Assembly: GCA_036490335.1 (NCBI GenBank)
Contig: DASXEB010000022.1
Coordinates: forward strand, 102,398 to 166,397
Origin: Palsa-1392 sp036490335
Lineage (GTDB): Bacteria; Verrucomicrobiota; Verrucomicrobiia; Chthoniobacterales; UBA10450
Length of the DNA: 64,000 nt
Direction: 5' to 3'
Part shown: positions 55,052 through 63,819 of the stretch, in pieces
How positions within the stretch are numbered: the stretch's first letter is position 1
Layout of the letters: every line of letters starts with the position of its first letter
Made by a program: the position numbers and the translations under genes
The notes under the pieces: generated by a model
What the model was told of the DNA's origin: nothing
Seen by the model: only the letters and a program-made list of their open reading frames with translations
Databases searched by the model: none

Positions 55052-56931
55052 TCGAAAGAGAGAACCGCGCCGGTGAGTGCGGGCAGCTTCAGATCGAGCG
55101 CGTGGCCGGAATCATCGGCTTTCACGTCGTCGAGCTCGCCCTGGGTGACGAAGATCGGCTTCGCTTTGCGATGCGGGAAATTCATCTGCAAAGTCGCCGC
55201 GTCGCCGCTGCGATTAATCGCGATCAGCAGCTTTTCCTTCGCGCTTCGCCTAACGAACGCGAGCGTGTCGTGATCGTTGTCGGTGAAGACGACGGAATAA
55301 TCGCCGTGGCTGAGCGCGTCGTGCCCGCGCCGCAGCGCGACCGCGCTTTTGTAGTAATCGAAAATTTGCTGATCGAAATTCACATCGTCCGGCTCGCGCT
55401 CGTCGCCACGCGGATCGATCGCCTGCGGGTCGTATTTCAAATCGGCCCAGACCATCGGCATGCGATCGTCCGGATCGTGTCCGCCCCACATGTCGGCTTC
55501 GTCGCCGTAGTAGATCATCGGCGCGCCGACGTAAGTCATCTGGAAGAGGACGACGAGCCGCTGAATCGCGCGCTCGCGATCGTTAGGCTTGCGAATCCGG
55601 TAGCTTGCGGAAGCGCGCGCGTCGTTGTTCGTGTTGAACGAAATCTGGCCGTTCTCGTATTGCGTGCCTTCGCCGTTCACGATCATCGACGCGAGCCGAT
55701 CGGTATCGTGCGAATCCATCAGGTTTTGCATCACGTAGGCGACGGGCGCGGGAAAATTGTCGCGCCGCTCGTTCGTTAGGCTGACGAATTTGCTCGGGCC
55801 GATGTTGTCGTCGACGAGGTAACCTTTCACCGGAATGGCGAAGGCGCTGTAATTCATCGAGGCGGAAAAGCCGCCGGCCTTGACGAGCTGCGCGGCGTCC
55901 TTCCAGATTTCCGCGGTGGTGTAGGCGTTCGGATTGCACTTGCGGACAAAAGCATTCCAATCAGCCCAGAATTTCGCCGGCCGCTCGTCGGCGACATCGA
56001 GCCGCCAGCCGTCGATGCCTAACGATGGATCTTTTCCGTCCGGCAGCATCCAGCGTTTCGTCGCCTCCATGATGTAATTTTTCGGCCCGGCGAACATGTC
56101 CTTGCCGTCGGCGGAAGGCGCGAAAACCGGCAGCGTCGAATGGCCCCACCAGCCTTTGTAACTAAACTCGTTCCGCTTCGTCGCCGGGTTGTCGAAGCTG
56201 TTTACGACATACCAATTTTTGTAAGGCGATTTCTCCTGATTTTTGCGCAGATCTTTGAAGGCAAAAAAATCGCGCCCCGTGTGATTGAAAACGCCGTCGA
56301 TGATCACGCGGATGCCGCGCGCGTGTGCTTCCTTGATCAGCTTGAGGAAAAGTTTGTCCGCCGCGCTCCAATGCCAGGTCGAAGGATCGGCCGTTTCCTT
56401 TTCGAAAAGCGCGAGATCGCCTTTCGGGTCGGGACCGAAATAGGGATCGATGTGATGATAGGAATTGCCGTCGTATTTGTGGAGCGAGCGCGAATAAAAA
56501 AGCGGGTTGAAATAAATGCAGTTGATCCCGAGGTCGCTGAGGTAATCGAGCTTGTCGATCACGCCTTGGAGATCGCCGCCGTAGCGCCGGTCGAAGACCC
56601 CGTTCTCGTAAAAGTCGGGGCCTTCTTCCGTTTCCCAGTCGGCGCGCGAATACCAATCCGCGGTCCAGGAGGAAACGTGCCAGTCGTCAGGCGCGGCGAT
56701 CGGCCATTCGAGCGAATCGCGCGTCGGATCGTTTTTCGGATCGCCATTGCGGAAGCGCTCCGGGAAAATCTGGTAGAAAACCGCCTCCGCCGCCCACGCG
56801 GGTTGCGGCTTGAGCGCATCGAGCGCGACGCCTTTGTCTTCCGGAAATGAAGGCGCCCCCTGTACACGCGCAGCAGAAAAACTAAGCGCGACGGCGCAAA
56901 GATTCGCGAGAAGAAAAAAACGCTTGTGCAT
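55048..56931 (-). CDS. secreted GH13 alpha-amylase/neopullulanase-like glucanase
   Basis: 627 aa from ATG 56931 with a signal peptide (HKRFFLLANLCAVALSFSAARVQG). All four GH13 regions are present: DGVFNHTG (I), GIDGWRLDVAD with the nucleophile Asp (II), TAEIW with the acid Glu (III) and MDSHDTDR (IV). An N-terminal FYQIFPERFRNGD start fits cyclomaltodextrinase/neopullulanase types. It is the first gene of the amylase-malE-malF unit. The frame open to 56997 is not the start. Confidence 0.93.
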   Translation of the reverse strand: MHKRFFLLANLCAVALSFSAARVQGAPSFPEDKGVALDALKPQPAWAAEAVFYQIFPERFRNGDPKNDPTRDSLEWPIAAPDDWHVSSWTADWYSRADWETEEGPDFYENGVFDRRYGGDLQGVIDKLDYLSDLGINCIYFNPLFYSRSLHKYDGNSYHHIDPYFGPDPKGDLALFEKETADPSTWHWSAADKLFLKLIKEAHARGIRVIIDGVFNHTGRDFFAFKDLRKNQEKSPYKNWYVVNSFDNPATKRNEFSYKGWWGHSTLPVFAPSADGKDMFAGPKNYIMEATKRWMLPDGKDPSLGIDGWRLDVADERPAKFWADWNAFVRKCNPNAYTTAEIWKDAAQLVKAGGFSASMNYSAFAIPVKGYLVDDNIGPSKFVSLTNERRDNFPAPVAYVMQNLMDSHDTDRLASMIVNGEGTQYENGQISFNTNNDARASASYRIRKPNDRERAIQRLVVLFQMTYVGAPMIYYGDEADMWGGHDPDDRMPMVWADLKYDPQAIDPRGDEREPDDVNFDQQIFDYYKSAVALRRGHDALSHGDYSVVFTDNDHDTLAFVRRSAKEKLLIAINRSGDAATLQMNFPHRKAKPIFVTQGELDDVKADDSGHALDLKLPALTGAVLSFE

Positions 56932-57094
56932 GGCGGAATGAGCGGCCAACTCTGCCGAAGCGCGCGGCTGTCGGCAAACATTATCCCACGTCCCCAAGCG
57001 GAGGCACGCGGCGTTTACATTTCTGAGGCAAGAGAGTCAAAACTGCGATTGTAATGCGCGGTCCACTTTCTTCGCGCCGCTCGCTTTCGGCCGC

Positions 57095-57113
57095 GACGGC
57101 CGGTGCGGCCGTC
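57095..57113. other. short hairpin in the amylase upstream gap
   Basis: GACGGCC (57095-57101) / GGCCGTC (57107-57113) with a 5-base loop in the 219-bp gap 56932-57150. It lies downstream of the minus-strand beta-propeller gene. No U-run follows, so a Rho-independent terminator is uncertain. Confidence 0.45.
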
Positions 57114-57150
57114 ACGGCATTGGCCGGGGCCGGTTTAAAACTTTCGCGCG

Positions 57151-59184
57151 CTAGGGCAGGTTGTAAGCTTCGAGTTGCCCGAGGCCTGTTCCGTTGCTCA
57201 CGCCCGTCAGGATGGCCGTGTAGGCTCCCGGCGCAAGGCTGATGTCGATCGCGGATTCGAGTAGATTTGTCGGCGCAAGGCCAGTCGCCTCGATCGCCTT
57301 TTCCTGGTGCTCCTGCCAATTGTTATTGGCGTAAATCTGCGTCCCATCGCTGTTGTAGAGTGTGAGCTGCGGATCGGCCAGGACACCCTGTAGCCCGTCC
57401 GCGGAGAGCGACGGCCCGAGACCGCGCAGCAGCATCCTGGACTGGGCCGGCCCGCCGATAACGATGCCTGCGATCATCACGTTATCTCCGGTCCCGACCA
57501 ACCCGCGGGTTGAGATGTTGGCCAGGCGCGTAATATCGTTGTCGCCAAGGCCGTCGATATCGTAGACCTCGGCGAGCGCGATGCCGCTGGTGTTATTGAG
57601 CCCGCTCACCACCACCGTGTAAGCGCCCGGCAGAAGCCCGAGATAGAGCGCTGCCTCGAAGTCATTCGTCGGCTCGAGACCAGCCAAACGGTTCGTGTCG
57701 CCAGCGGCCTTCCAATTATTGTTGGAGCCGATAAGCGTGTTCGTCGAATCATACACCTCCAGCATAGGATCCATCAGCCGCCCGGGAAGAGGGACGCCGT
57801 TGATGGAAAGGCTCGGCCCGAGCGCGCGCACCACGACTCCCGTAATCCTGTCGTCGCCTTGGATGATAAAGCCTGCGACCAATGCGTTTTCGCCCGGCTG
57901 CACCAGCGCGCGGGTCGAAATATTGAGCGCGCGGGAATTGGAATACACCGTCAGAGTGAGATTCACCGTCACGGTCGTGCTCCCTTTGCTCGCCTTGATC
58001 ACGACCGGGAAGACGCCCGTTTCGGTTGGTGTGCCGGAGATGGTGCGGGTAGCCTCGTTAAAGGTTAGTCCGCTCGGCAAACCGGTCGCGGTAATCGTGG
58101 CCGGTGAGAGATAGATCGGCGCCGTGAAGCTAAACGCATCACCTACCACGGCGGTCGCGGTGATCACCAGATTGGCCTGCAGATCGTAGACGTCGACCGC
58201 GAAGGGGTCGGCCACGAAGAGGTATCGCCCGGTCGGATCCGTGATCACATCCCTGAAAACAGGAGTGCTTTTGCCGGGATCGCCGTCCTGGTTCGAGAGG
58301 GTAGCCACGCTCGCGAAGGAAACCGGATCGAACTCCGCGATCACGTGGTCGGTCACCAGGTAGGCAACCTGATCGTCGGGGCTAAAGGTGACAGCAGCCT
58401 TGGGATCGAAGACCTCGAAATTGTCATCCTGGTCGAAAGTGCCGTACTGCATGTTCAGATCCTGCGGGTCGAGGATCACGGTGTGCGCGACCTGATCCAT
58501 GATGTCGACCTCGACGCAGGCCAGGCGGGACCCGTTATGGCTGAGCTTGAAATCAGTGAACCCTTCGAAGGAGGAATTGAAATTGCCCGTCTGGCTCAGG
58601 GTCGCGGTTGGCTCCGACACGTCGTAGCGATAGGTTGTCGTCGAATTGCCATCCGAGGTGCCCACGAAAAGTTCCGTGCGTGCAGCGCTGAGCTGCAGAT
58701 AGCCGCCGGCGCCCAGGTTGCTTTCGGTCGCGCCGTTCAGCGCATTGATCTGGAGCAAGCCGCTGCGCGTCGAGACATAGAGCCGGTTGTCGAGTCCCAC
58801 CGCTATGTAAGAGGGTGGCGAGCTGATTTCCAGGCTGGGCAACACCGTCAGCGTCGTCAAGTCGATCACGGCGATCCGCGTCACGTCGCTCAGCGCCACA
58901 TACAGCTTCGTGCCATCGGTTGAAATCGCCATCCCCAGGGGGTTGTAACCGACTGCGAGTGTCTTTACCGCGGTCAGCGTCGTCGGGTTGAGCACCGAGA
59001 CGCTATGACCGAAGTAAAGGCTGGCATAGGTCAGCCCACGCGCCGGGTCGTCGACAAACTGGGCGGCCCGCAGCTTGAAAGTTTGCACGAGGTTGCTGCT
59101 CGGCGTCGTCGCGCGGAGGGAGGGTGAAAACAAAATTCCCGCGAGGCAAATGGCGAGGCTGAGACGAGACGGAAATGGTTTCAT
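57151..59184 (-). CDS. secreted beta-propeller/Ig protein with tandem Verrucomicrobial C-terminal domains
   Basis: 677 aa with a signal peptide. Residues about 30-335 form a YVTN-type seven-bladed propeller (e.g. VGYNPLGMAISTDGTKLYVAL). A putative Ig domain follows (about 345-410; ITATGLPSGLTFNEATRTISGTP). The C-terminus has two copies of a module with NISTRALVQPGENALVAGFI / NISTRGLVGTGDNVMIAGIV, then RALGPSL / RGLGPSL and NNNW. Function is unknown; it is extracellular or surface-bound. No GCCTAACGA copy occurs. Confidence 0.85.
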   Translation of the reverse strand: MKPFPSRLSLAICLAGILFSPSLRATTPSSNLVQTFKLRAAQFVDDPARGLTYASLYFGHSVSVLNPTTLTAVKTLAVGYNPLGMAISTDGTKLYVALSDVTRIAVIDLTTLTVLPSLEISSPPSYIAVGLDNRLYVSTRSGLLQINALNGATESNLGAGGYLQLSAARTELFVGTSDGNSTTTYRYDVSEPTATLSQTGNFNSSFEGFTDFKLSHNGSRLACVEVDIMDQVAHTVILDPQDLNMQYGTFDQDDNFEVFDPKAAVTFSPDDQVAYLVTDHVIAEFDPVSFASVATLSNQDGDPGKSTPVFRDVITDPTGRYLFVADPFAVDVYDLQANLVITATAVVGDAFSFTAPIYLSPATITATGLPSGLTFNEATRTISGTPTETGVFPVVIKASKGSTTVTVNLTLTVYSNSRALNISTRALVQPGENALVAGFIIQGDDRITGVVVRALGPSLSINGVPLPGRLMDPMLEVYDSTNTLIGSNNNWKAAGDTNRLAGLEPTNDFEAALYLGLLPGAYTVVVSGLNNTSGIALAEVYDIDGLGDNDITRLANISTRGLVGTGDNVMIAGIVIGGPAQSRMLLRGLGPSLSADGLQGVLADPQLTLYNSDGTQIYANNNWQEHQEKAIEATGLAPTNLLESAIDISLAPGAYTAILTGVSNGTGLGQLEAYNLP

Positions 59185-59426
59185 AGGTTGAGACTTTAAA
59201 GGCCGAGACCGCGCTCGTTTGACGAAGGATCAACGCTCTTATTCAAATTGCGCGTTTTTGTTCTTCAATTCCGGACGTGGCCGAGGTCGTTGATGGTTGG
59301 CATTACATCGGCTTGCGGAATGGCGAAGGTGTTGGGAGCCCCGCCGATGTCCGCAAGGCAAAATAGCCGGCGGAATCGTCAAGTAAAATCGGCGCGCCCT
59401 ATTGCACCACGCGGGCGCGGAAGACT

Positions 59427-59458
59427 GCAGGGCCTGCCGCCGGTCTGGTGGGCCCTGC
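59427..59458. terminator. hairpin downstream of the FG-GAP gene
   Basis: Perfect 8-bp stem GCAGGGCC (59427-59434) / GGCCCTGC (59451-59458) with a 16-base loop, 26 bp beyond the minus-strand stop at 59484. There is no U-run, so it may be a REP-like element. It lies in a 299-bp gap (59185-59483) with no gene. Confidence 0.4.
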
Positions 59459-59483
59459 TCAAAGCACTAGCGATCCGGTGAGG

Positions 59484-61094
59484 CTACTGCCTGGGGCTGG
59501 AACCTTCCGTCACCTGGATGGTAGTGTTAGCCGCGACTGAGGGCAGGACGTCGACGATTCCGCTCGGCCAATCAACCTCGATACTCGCTCTGGGCGCGAC
59601 GCCGATCCCGAAGTGAATCGGCTCGCTTCCTTCGGACGCATTTTCGCCCCCGCCGCCGCCGTTATTTTCCCGAAAACTGATCCTGTGACGGTATCTCGCG
59701 GTGACGCGTGCGCCGATGCCGTTACGATTCGACTCCACGCCGACCAGACCCACTTTTATGAAGTGGTTGGTATTGCCAAGGTTTCGGAAAAGTCGGTGCA
59801 GGCCGAGAGCATTTCCACCACCCTTGGTCTCGCCGCCAACGCCATCTTTGATAATCAAATCAAGGAAACCGTCGTTGTCATAATCGGCCCACGCCACCCC
59901 TTTGTGGGCCGCCCGGTTGTCCTCGAGCTGCAAGCCTTCTTCGGCCGCGACTTCGGTGAAAGTGCCGTCGCCATTGTTGTGATAAAGGTAGTTGGCGTTC
60001 CCGGTGCCGACATTTTCCACGCCGGCATTAGAGACGAAGAGATCGAGATAGCCATCGTTGTCATAGTCGCCCCAGGCAGCGCTGTAACAGTTCGAGGTAT
60101 TCTCGAGGCCGGCCTCCTTGGTCACATCGGTGAATGTGCCGTCGCCGTTGTTGCGATAAAGCCTCGCATCGGGCGTAGGCGCTTTGTCGCCCACGCGAGC
60201 CACATAAAGATCGAGCAGACCGTCATTGTTATAATCGCCCCATGCGATGCCGTGTCCGTGCGAGCTCCGCACGATGCCGGCAGCCGTCGTGACATCGCTG
60301 AAGGTGCCGTCACCGTTGTTTCGGTAGAGGGCGTCGACCCTGCTATTTCTGCCGGAACCGTCCCCGCTAAAGAAAACATCCATGTAGCCATCGTTATCGT
60401 AATCAGCGAAAGAGCAGGTCGAACCGAGATCCATGCCGAGCGTGGCATCCGCCAGGCCGCTCGTCGCGGTCGTGACCGTAAACGTTCCGTCCCCGTTATT
60501 CTTATAGAGCTCGTTCGAGGTAAAAGCGTTCTTCACGAACAAATCGAGCTTGCCATCGTTATCGTAATCGACCCAGAAACCCTGACGCCCGCGATCGGTC
60601 GAAGTAATGAGGCCCGCGACATCGCTCACGTATTCAAAGGTGCCGTCGCCATGGCCCTTGAAGAGCAAATCGCGCTTTTCCTCCGTCCCCATCTTCGCGC
60701 CCTCCGCGATGTAGAGATCGAGATTGCCGTCCCCGTCGTAATCGCCAAAAGAGAACCCGTGCCAGTCGGTGCTATCCAGCTCCGGCGCCTCTTGAATTCC
60801 GCAGGTGGAACGAATGTCGATGAACTGCGTTCCGCCGCTGTTCAAATAAACGAAAGGCCCGCCCGACGCAGTCAGACCATGGGTCGGCACGATCAGGTCG
60901 AGAAAGCCGTCGTTATTGATGTCTCCCCATATTGGATTGCCATACGATTTCTTCGCCTGTTGGATCAGGCCGACCGAAGAGGTCACTTCCACAAATCCCG
61001 CCGTAGCGCCGCGCGCGCAAAAAATGGCGAGAAACGCCACCACCACTCCAAAAGCCCAGCGCCGCTCTTTCAGAAGCGAACTAATTGCCGCCAT
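59484..61094 (-). CDS. secreted FG-GAP/VCBS repeat protein with ASPIC/UnbV C-terminus
   Basis: 536 aa from ATG 61094, with a good ribosome site (GGAAGGTGAG) 8-9 bp upstream and a signal peptide (RWAFGVVVAFLAIFCARG). About seven FG-GAP blades follow, each with a calcium-type DYDNDGYLDLF loop and NNGDGTFT. A C-terminal ASPIC/UnbV domain (VESNRNGIGARVTARY, then PSGIVDVLPSVAANT) is typical of CRTAC1-like proteins. It binds calcium and is probably extracellular. The motif is absent. Confidence 0.92.
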   Translation of the reverse strand: MAAISSLLKERRWAFGVVVAFLAIFCARGATAGFVEVTSSVGLIQQAKKSYGNPIWGDINNDGFLDLIVPTHGLTASGGPFVYLNSGGTQFIDIRSTCGIQEAPELDSTDWHGFSFGDYDGDGNLDLYIAEGAKMGTEEKRDLLFKGHGDGTFEYVSDVAGLITSTDRGRQGFWVDYDNDGKLDLFVKNAFTSNELYKNNGDGTFTVTTATSGLADATLGMDLGSTCSFADYDNDGYMDVFFSGDGSGRNSRVDALYRNNGDGTFSDVTTAAGIVRSSHGHGIAWGDYNNDGLLDLYVARVGDKAPTPDARLYRNNGDGTFTDVTKEAGLENTSNCYSAAWGDYDNDGYLDLFVSNAGVENVGTGNANYLYHNNGDGTFTEVAAEEGLQLEDNRAAHKGVAWADYDNDGFLDLIIKDGVGGETKGGGNALGLHRLFRNLGNTNHFIKVGLVGVESNRNGIGARVTARYRHRISFRENNGGGGGENASEGSEPIHFGIGVAPRASIEVDWPSGIVDVLPSVAANTTIQVTEGSSPRQ

Positions 61095-61703
61095 GAAAAA
61101 CTCACCTTCCGATTGACGATCTGCTCTTTGATAATTCTTCCTCATAATGGTGCTCGTAGTTTTATTGCTCAGGCTCGCCGGGCTGCGATGAGCCACGGTC
61201 CAAGTTTGGATAAAATTTCGAGAGAATGCGAATTTGTCGAGAAACTTCTTCACTGGCACCTTTATTCGCTAGACAAATGCGCCCAATTTCTCTGCGTGAA
61301 ATATGACGTCGCGCTCGGGGGCACGGCGCCATGACAGCGCATTTTCGACTCTTGCGTCGGGCGGCGGGCGAAAGTGATCGGGCTCGAACAAATCGCCGCG
61401 GCACCACCAGCCCGGCGCCAGTGCATCATTCGCGACCCGGTCGTGCTGATTGGCGCCCGGGGGTAATCGAATGTCGAAACGACGGTATGGATTGGTTCGA
61501 TTGCTGCGCGATCGCGGGCAGCGCTGTCGAGCCGAAAAGCGCGCAGCCAGTCGCGGAGAAAGTTCCGAATTTCATGTCGGCAGACCGCGAAATCGCGCGA
61601 CCGATGTCAACGCGAGAGCGGCCCTCCGCTGTCGGAGCACTGGCACTCGCGATCGTTCAACACTCCTAGCCGCGTCGCCCCAAAGACTTCTTTGCTTGCC
61701 GCG
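61095..61703. other. gene-poor interval
   Basis: About 600 bp upstream of the FG-GAP gene with no convincing gene on either strand. A 112-residue plus-strand frame (61331-61669) lacks a ribosome site and family features. The minus-strand leader of the FG-GAP gene probably occupies the first 100 bases. Confidence 0.55.
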
Positions 61704-61850
61704 CCAAGCTTCCCTGCTCCGGGTCAAATCTGCCTTTTCGCCCTGCCAAACTCCGTGTTTATCGAGCCAAGCATGCTGCTTGTTCTGCCAAGCTTCGTGC
61801 TCATAGAGTCAGGCACGATGCTGGCGCTGCCATGCATCATGCCTGGCAAC
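61704..61850. repeat. 21-bp tandem repeat, about seven units
   Basis: Units beginning CAAGC or CAAAC recur at 61747, 61768, 61789, 61810 and 61831, each 21 bp apart; two more at 61705 and 61725 fit with a one-base shift. The consensus is close to CAAGCATGCTGCTTGTTCTGC. It has the same period as the repeat at 20899 and a shared GCCAA word but different sequence. No gene is attached. Confidence 0.8.
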
Positions 61851-61989
61851 TGCATCCGTTAGCTTCCTCGCAAGGTAAGCGCCTACAGCGCGGGACATTC
61901 TCATCAATGCTGGGTGAGAGGAGGCGGGAGCCGGACTACCCGCCCGGCGAGGCCACAGCTGTTTCCGGCGGACCCAGCTAGGGCCTAAG

Positions 61990-62718
61990 TCACCGGGGGC
62001 GGTGCCGAAGGAAGCATTGACCGCACAACAACAGCCCCGCACCAAAAAGCATGTAGACTGCCGGCTCGGGGACGACGGTCGGATCAGGCGTGGCGGTAAA
62101 GCCGCCGTCCAAATCCGCGGTGAAATTGTCGAGAAAGCCGTCCGCATTCTGCGTGTAGGCCGGGTCGAGGCTGAGGTCCACCGACATGTCACGCTCCGTC
62201 GTTCCAGAAAAATTCAGGAAGTCGGAGGTGAACGTGACCGTGTCGCCCATAGCGGTGTTCCCGCTCATGGTCGCGCTGTTGTTGCCCGCAAAGCCGAGGA
62301 TTGATCCGGTAAAGGTGACGGTGAGGAGGTTCGCGCCGTCCGAGACGCGGGTGAAGGAAAGGGTATTGGTCGAGCCGTCGATCGGCTGCAGGATGAGGGG
62401 CCCTCCCGTTTCCGCCTGGGTGAATGTGGTCGAGCTGAGAGTGATGATGACGGCCTGCGGAGTATTCGGCAGGCCCGGGAGAAGAAAGGTGAAGTTGCCC
62501 ATCGCGGTGCCGCTAAAGGTCGCGCTCGTGCCGTTGTTCGTGAAAGTGAACGGCTCGTTGCCCTGGGTCTCGTCGAACTGCGCGAAGGTGTCCTGCGCGA
62601 AGGCGGAGACGGCACAGCCGAAGGCGATGGTGACAACGGCGAGCGTTGCACCGAGCCGAGCGATGCGGGCGAGGCGTTGATTGAGCTGCGTTTGTTCTGT
62701 GGTCGAATTTCTTTTCAC
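61990..62718 (-). CDS. PEP-CTERM sorting-signal protein
   Basis: 242 aa with a signal peptide (ATLAVVTIAFGCAVSAFA), a Thr/Ser/Asn-rich beta body with many TFT/FSG strands, and a C-terminal PEP-CTERM signal: VPEPAVYMLFGAG, hydrophobic stretch, then basic RHRPR. Such proteins are processed by an exosortase, encoded elsewhere. Function of the body is unknown. Confidence 0.88.
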   Translation of the reverse strand: MKRNSTTEQTQLNQRLARIARLGATLAVVTIAFGCAVSAFAQDTFAQFDETQGNEPFTFTNNGTSATFSGTAMGNFTFLLPGLPNTPQAVIITLSSTTFTQAETGGPLILQPIDGSTNTLSFTRVSDGANLLTVTFTGSILGFAGNNSATMSGNTAMGDTVTFTSDFLNFSGTTERDMSVDLSLDPAYTQNADGFLDNFTADLDGGFTATPDPTVVPEPAVYMLFGAGLLLCGQCFLRHRPR

Positions 62719-62818
62719 AATGCTTGGTCGGCGCGTTTTTAGAAGGATTCGAGGAGCGAGTAAAGAAAAATCTTCGCGCTTATTTTCGAGCGGCGAGCGG
62801 GGATGGAATCGACTAGCG

Positions 62819-62902
62819 AAAAGCTGAAATTCTGAAAAGCTGAAACGCTGAAATTGATGTGCCTAACGAGTGCCTAACGACTAACGAAAAGCTGAAACGC
62901 TG
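62819..62902. repeat. mixed AAGCTGAAA and GCCTAACGA repeat cluster
   Basis: GAAAAGCTGAAA-type words occur at 62819, 62835 and 62887, two of them followed by CGCTG. Between them lie two exact GCCTAACGA copies (62861, 62872) and one partial CTAACGA (62881). It lies in the 259-bp gap 62719-62977 upstream of a small membrane gene. Confidence 0.75.
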
Positions 62903-62977
62903 GCAGCAGTTTTCGGCGGCGGGAAATCCTTGCCGGGCGCGGCGGCTGCGGCTAGGGTCGCGTCCGAAATCTCAAAC

Positions 62978-63220
62978 ATGAAATCATCCAATCCCGAAGC
63001 GCGCGCCGCCCGCCGCGAATTCACTCTCGCCGGCAGCGTCGTCTGTTTTTGCGGCGCCCTCCTCTGCTTCATGCTCGGCTGGGCCCAAGGGGTGCGCCAC
63101 GATACGCGTTACCTCCACATCCCGCAAAACGCCGGCTGGGTCCTGGCCGCCGCCATCTTCGCCGGCATCGGCCTTTTGTGCCTCGCCTTCGCCCGGGTGA
63201 ACGGCGGCAAAAGTCGCTGA
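62978..63220 (+). CDS. small membrane protein of unknown function (80 aa)
   Basis: From ATG 62978 (MKSSNPEARAARREFTLAGS), with two hydrophobic helices (about 17-34 and 50-68). No family is recognised. It precedes a lipoprotein by 44 bp in the same direction. Confidence 0.62.
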   Translation: MKSSNPEARAARREFTLAGSVVCFCGALLCFMLGWAQGVRHDTRYLHIPQNAGWVLAAAIFAGIGLLCLAFARVNGGKSR

Positions 63221-63264
63221 CGAGGCATCCAAGGCGGGCGTCGCGGGCGGATTCCTTTCCCGAC

Positions 63265-63750
63265 ATGATGAAAATAAAGCTGAGCCTGCTTGCGCTCGCC
63301 CTCTGCCTGGCGGGTTGTGTCGGTCCCGCGCCGGATGGTTACCCGGCGTTGCCGGACAATCGCGATTACACGGCGAGTTACGATCGGGTCTGGGCAGCGG
63401 TCTTCGCGGTCGCGTCGCGCAACGGCCCGCTGCAAAGCGCGCACAAGGCGCAGGGCGAGATCGTGACCCAGCCGTTCAAGCTCGCTCACGGCGAGCTGAC
63501 CGAGAATGTGTTGAAACGTTATGCCTATCCGCCGCCGACGGCGCTCGCGACCTGGTCGGACGGGCGCGCGGTTGTGACCTTCGACCTGATGCCGCACGAC
63601 GGGGTGACGAACGTGCGGGCGAGGGCGAAGATCAGCGGGTTCGAAAATAATATCGCGCAGAGCTGGATCGATTGGCCGACGCGCGGGACGCTGGAGCAGC
63701 TCGCGCTCACTCGCATCGCGCAGGCGCTGGCCGCTCCGGCAAAGCGATAA
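63265..63750 (+). CDS. lipoprotein of unknown function
   Basis: 161 aa from ATG 63265 (or 63268). A lipobox LAGC at about residues 15-18 follows MMKIKLSLLALALCLAGC. The body has a conserved-looking Asp/Tyr start (DYTASYDRVWAAVFAVASRNG) and C-terminal Trp-rich segment. This resembles small outer-membrane lipoproteins with a DUF3576-like shape, but no family is certain. The longer frame from 63049 is out of phase with the neighbour gene. Confidence 0.75.
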   Translation: MMKIKLSLLALALCLAGCVGPAPDGYPALPDNRDYTASYDRVWAAVFAVASRNGPLQSAHKAQGEIVTQPFKLAHGELTENVLKRYAYPPPTALATWSDGRAVVTFDLMPHDGVTNVRARAKISGFENNIAQSWIDWPTRGTLEQLALTRIAQALAAPAKR

Positions 63751-63819
63751 TTACTTCGACTTATCGAGACGCGTCACCCCGGCGCCGTGGGAAGAAAGGC
63801 CTAACGTGAGGCTGTTGAT

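Noticed and set aside
61331..61669. 112-residue plus-strand frame upstream of the second 21-bp array
   Set aside because: No ribosome site, family, signal peptide or membrane segment; composition resembles non-coding DNA.
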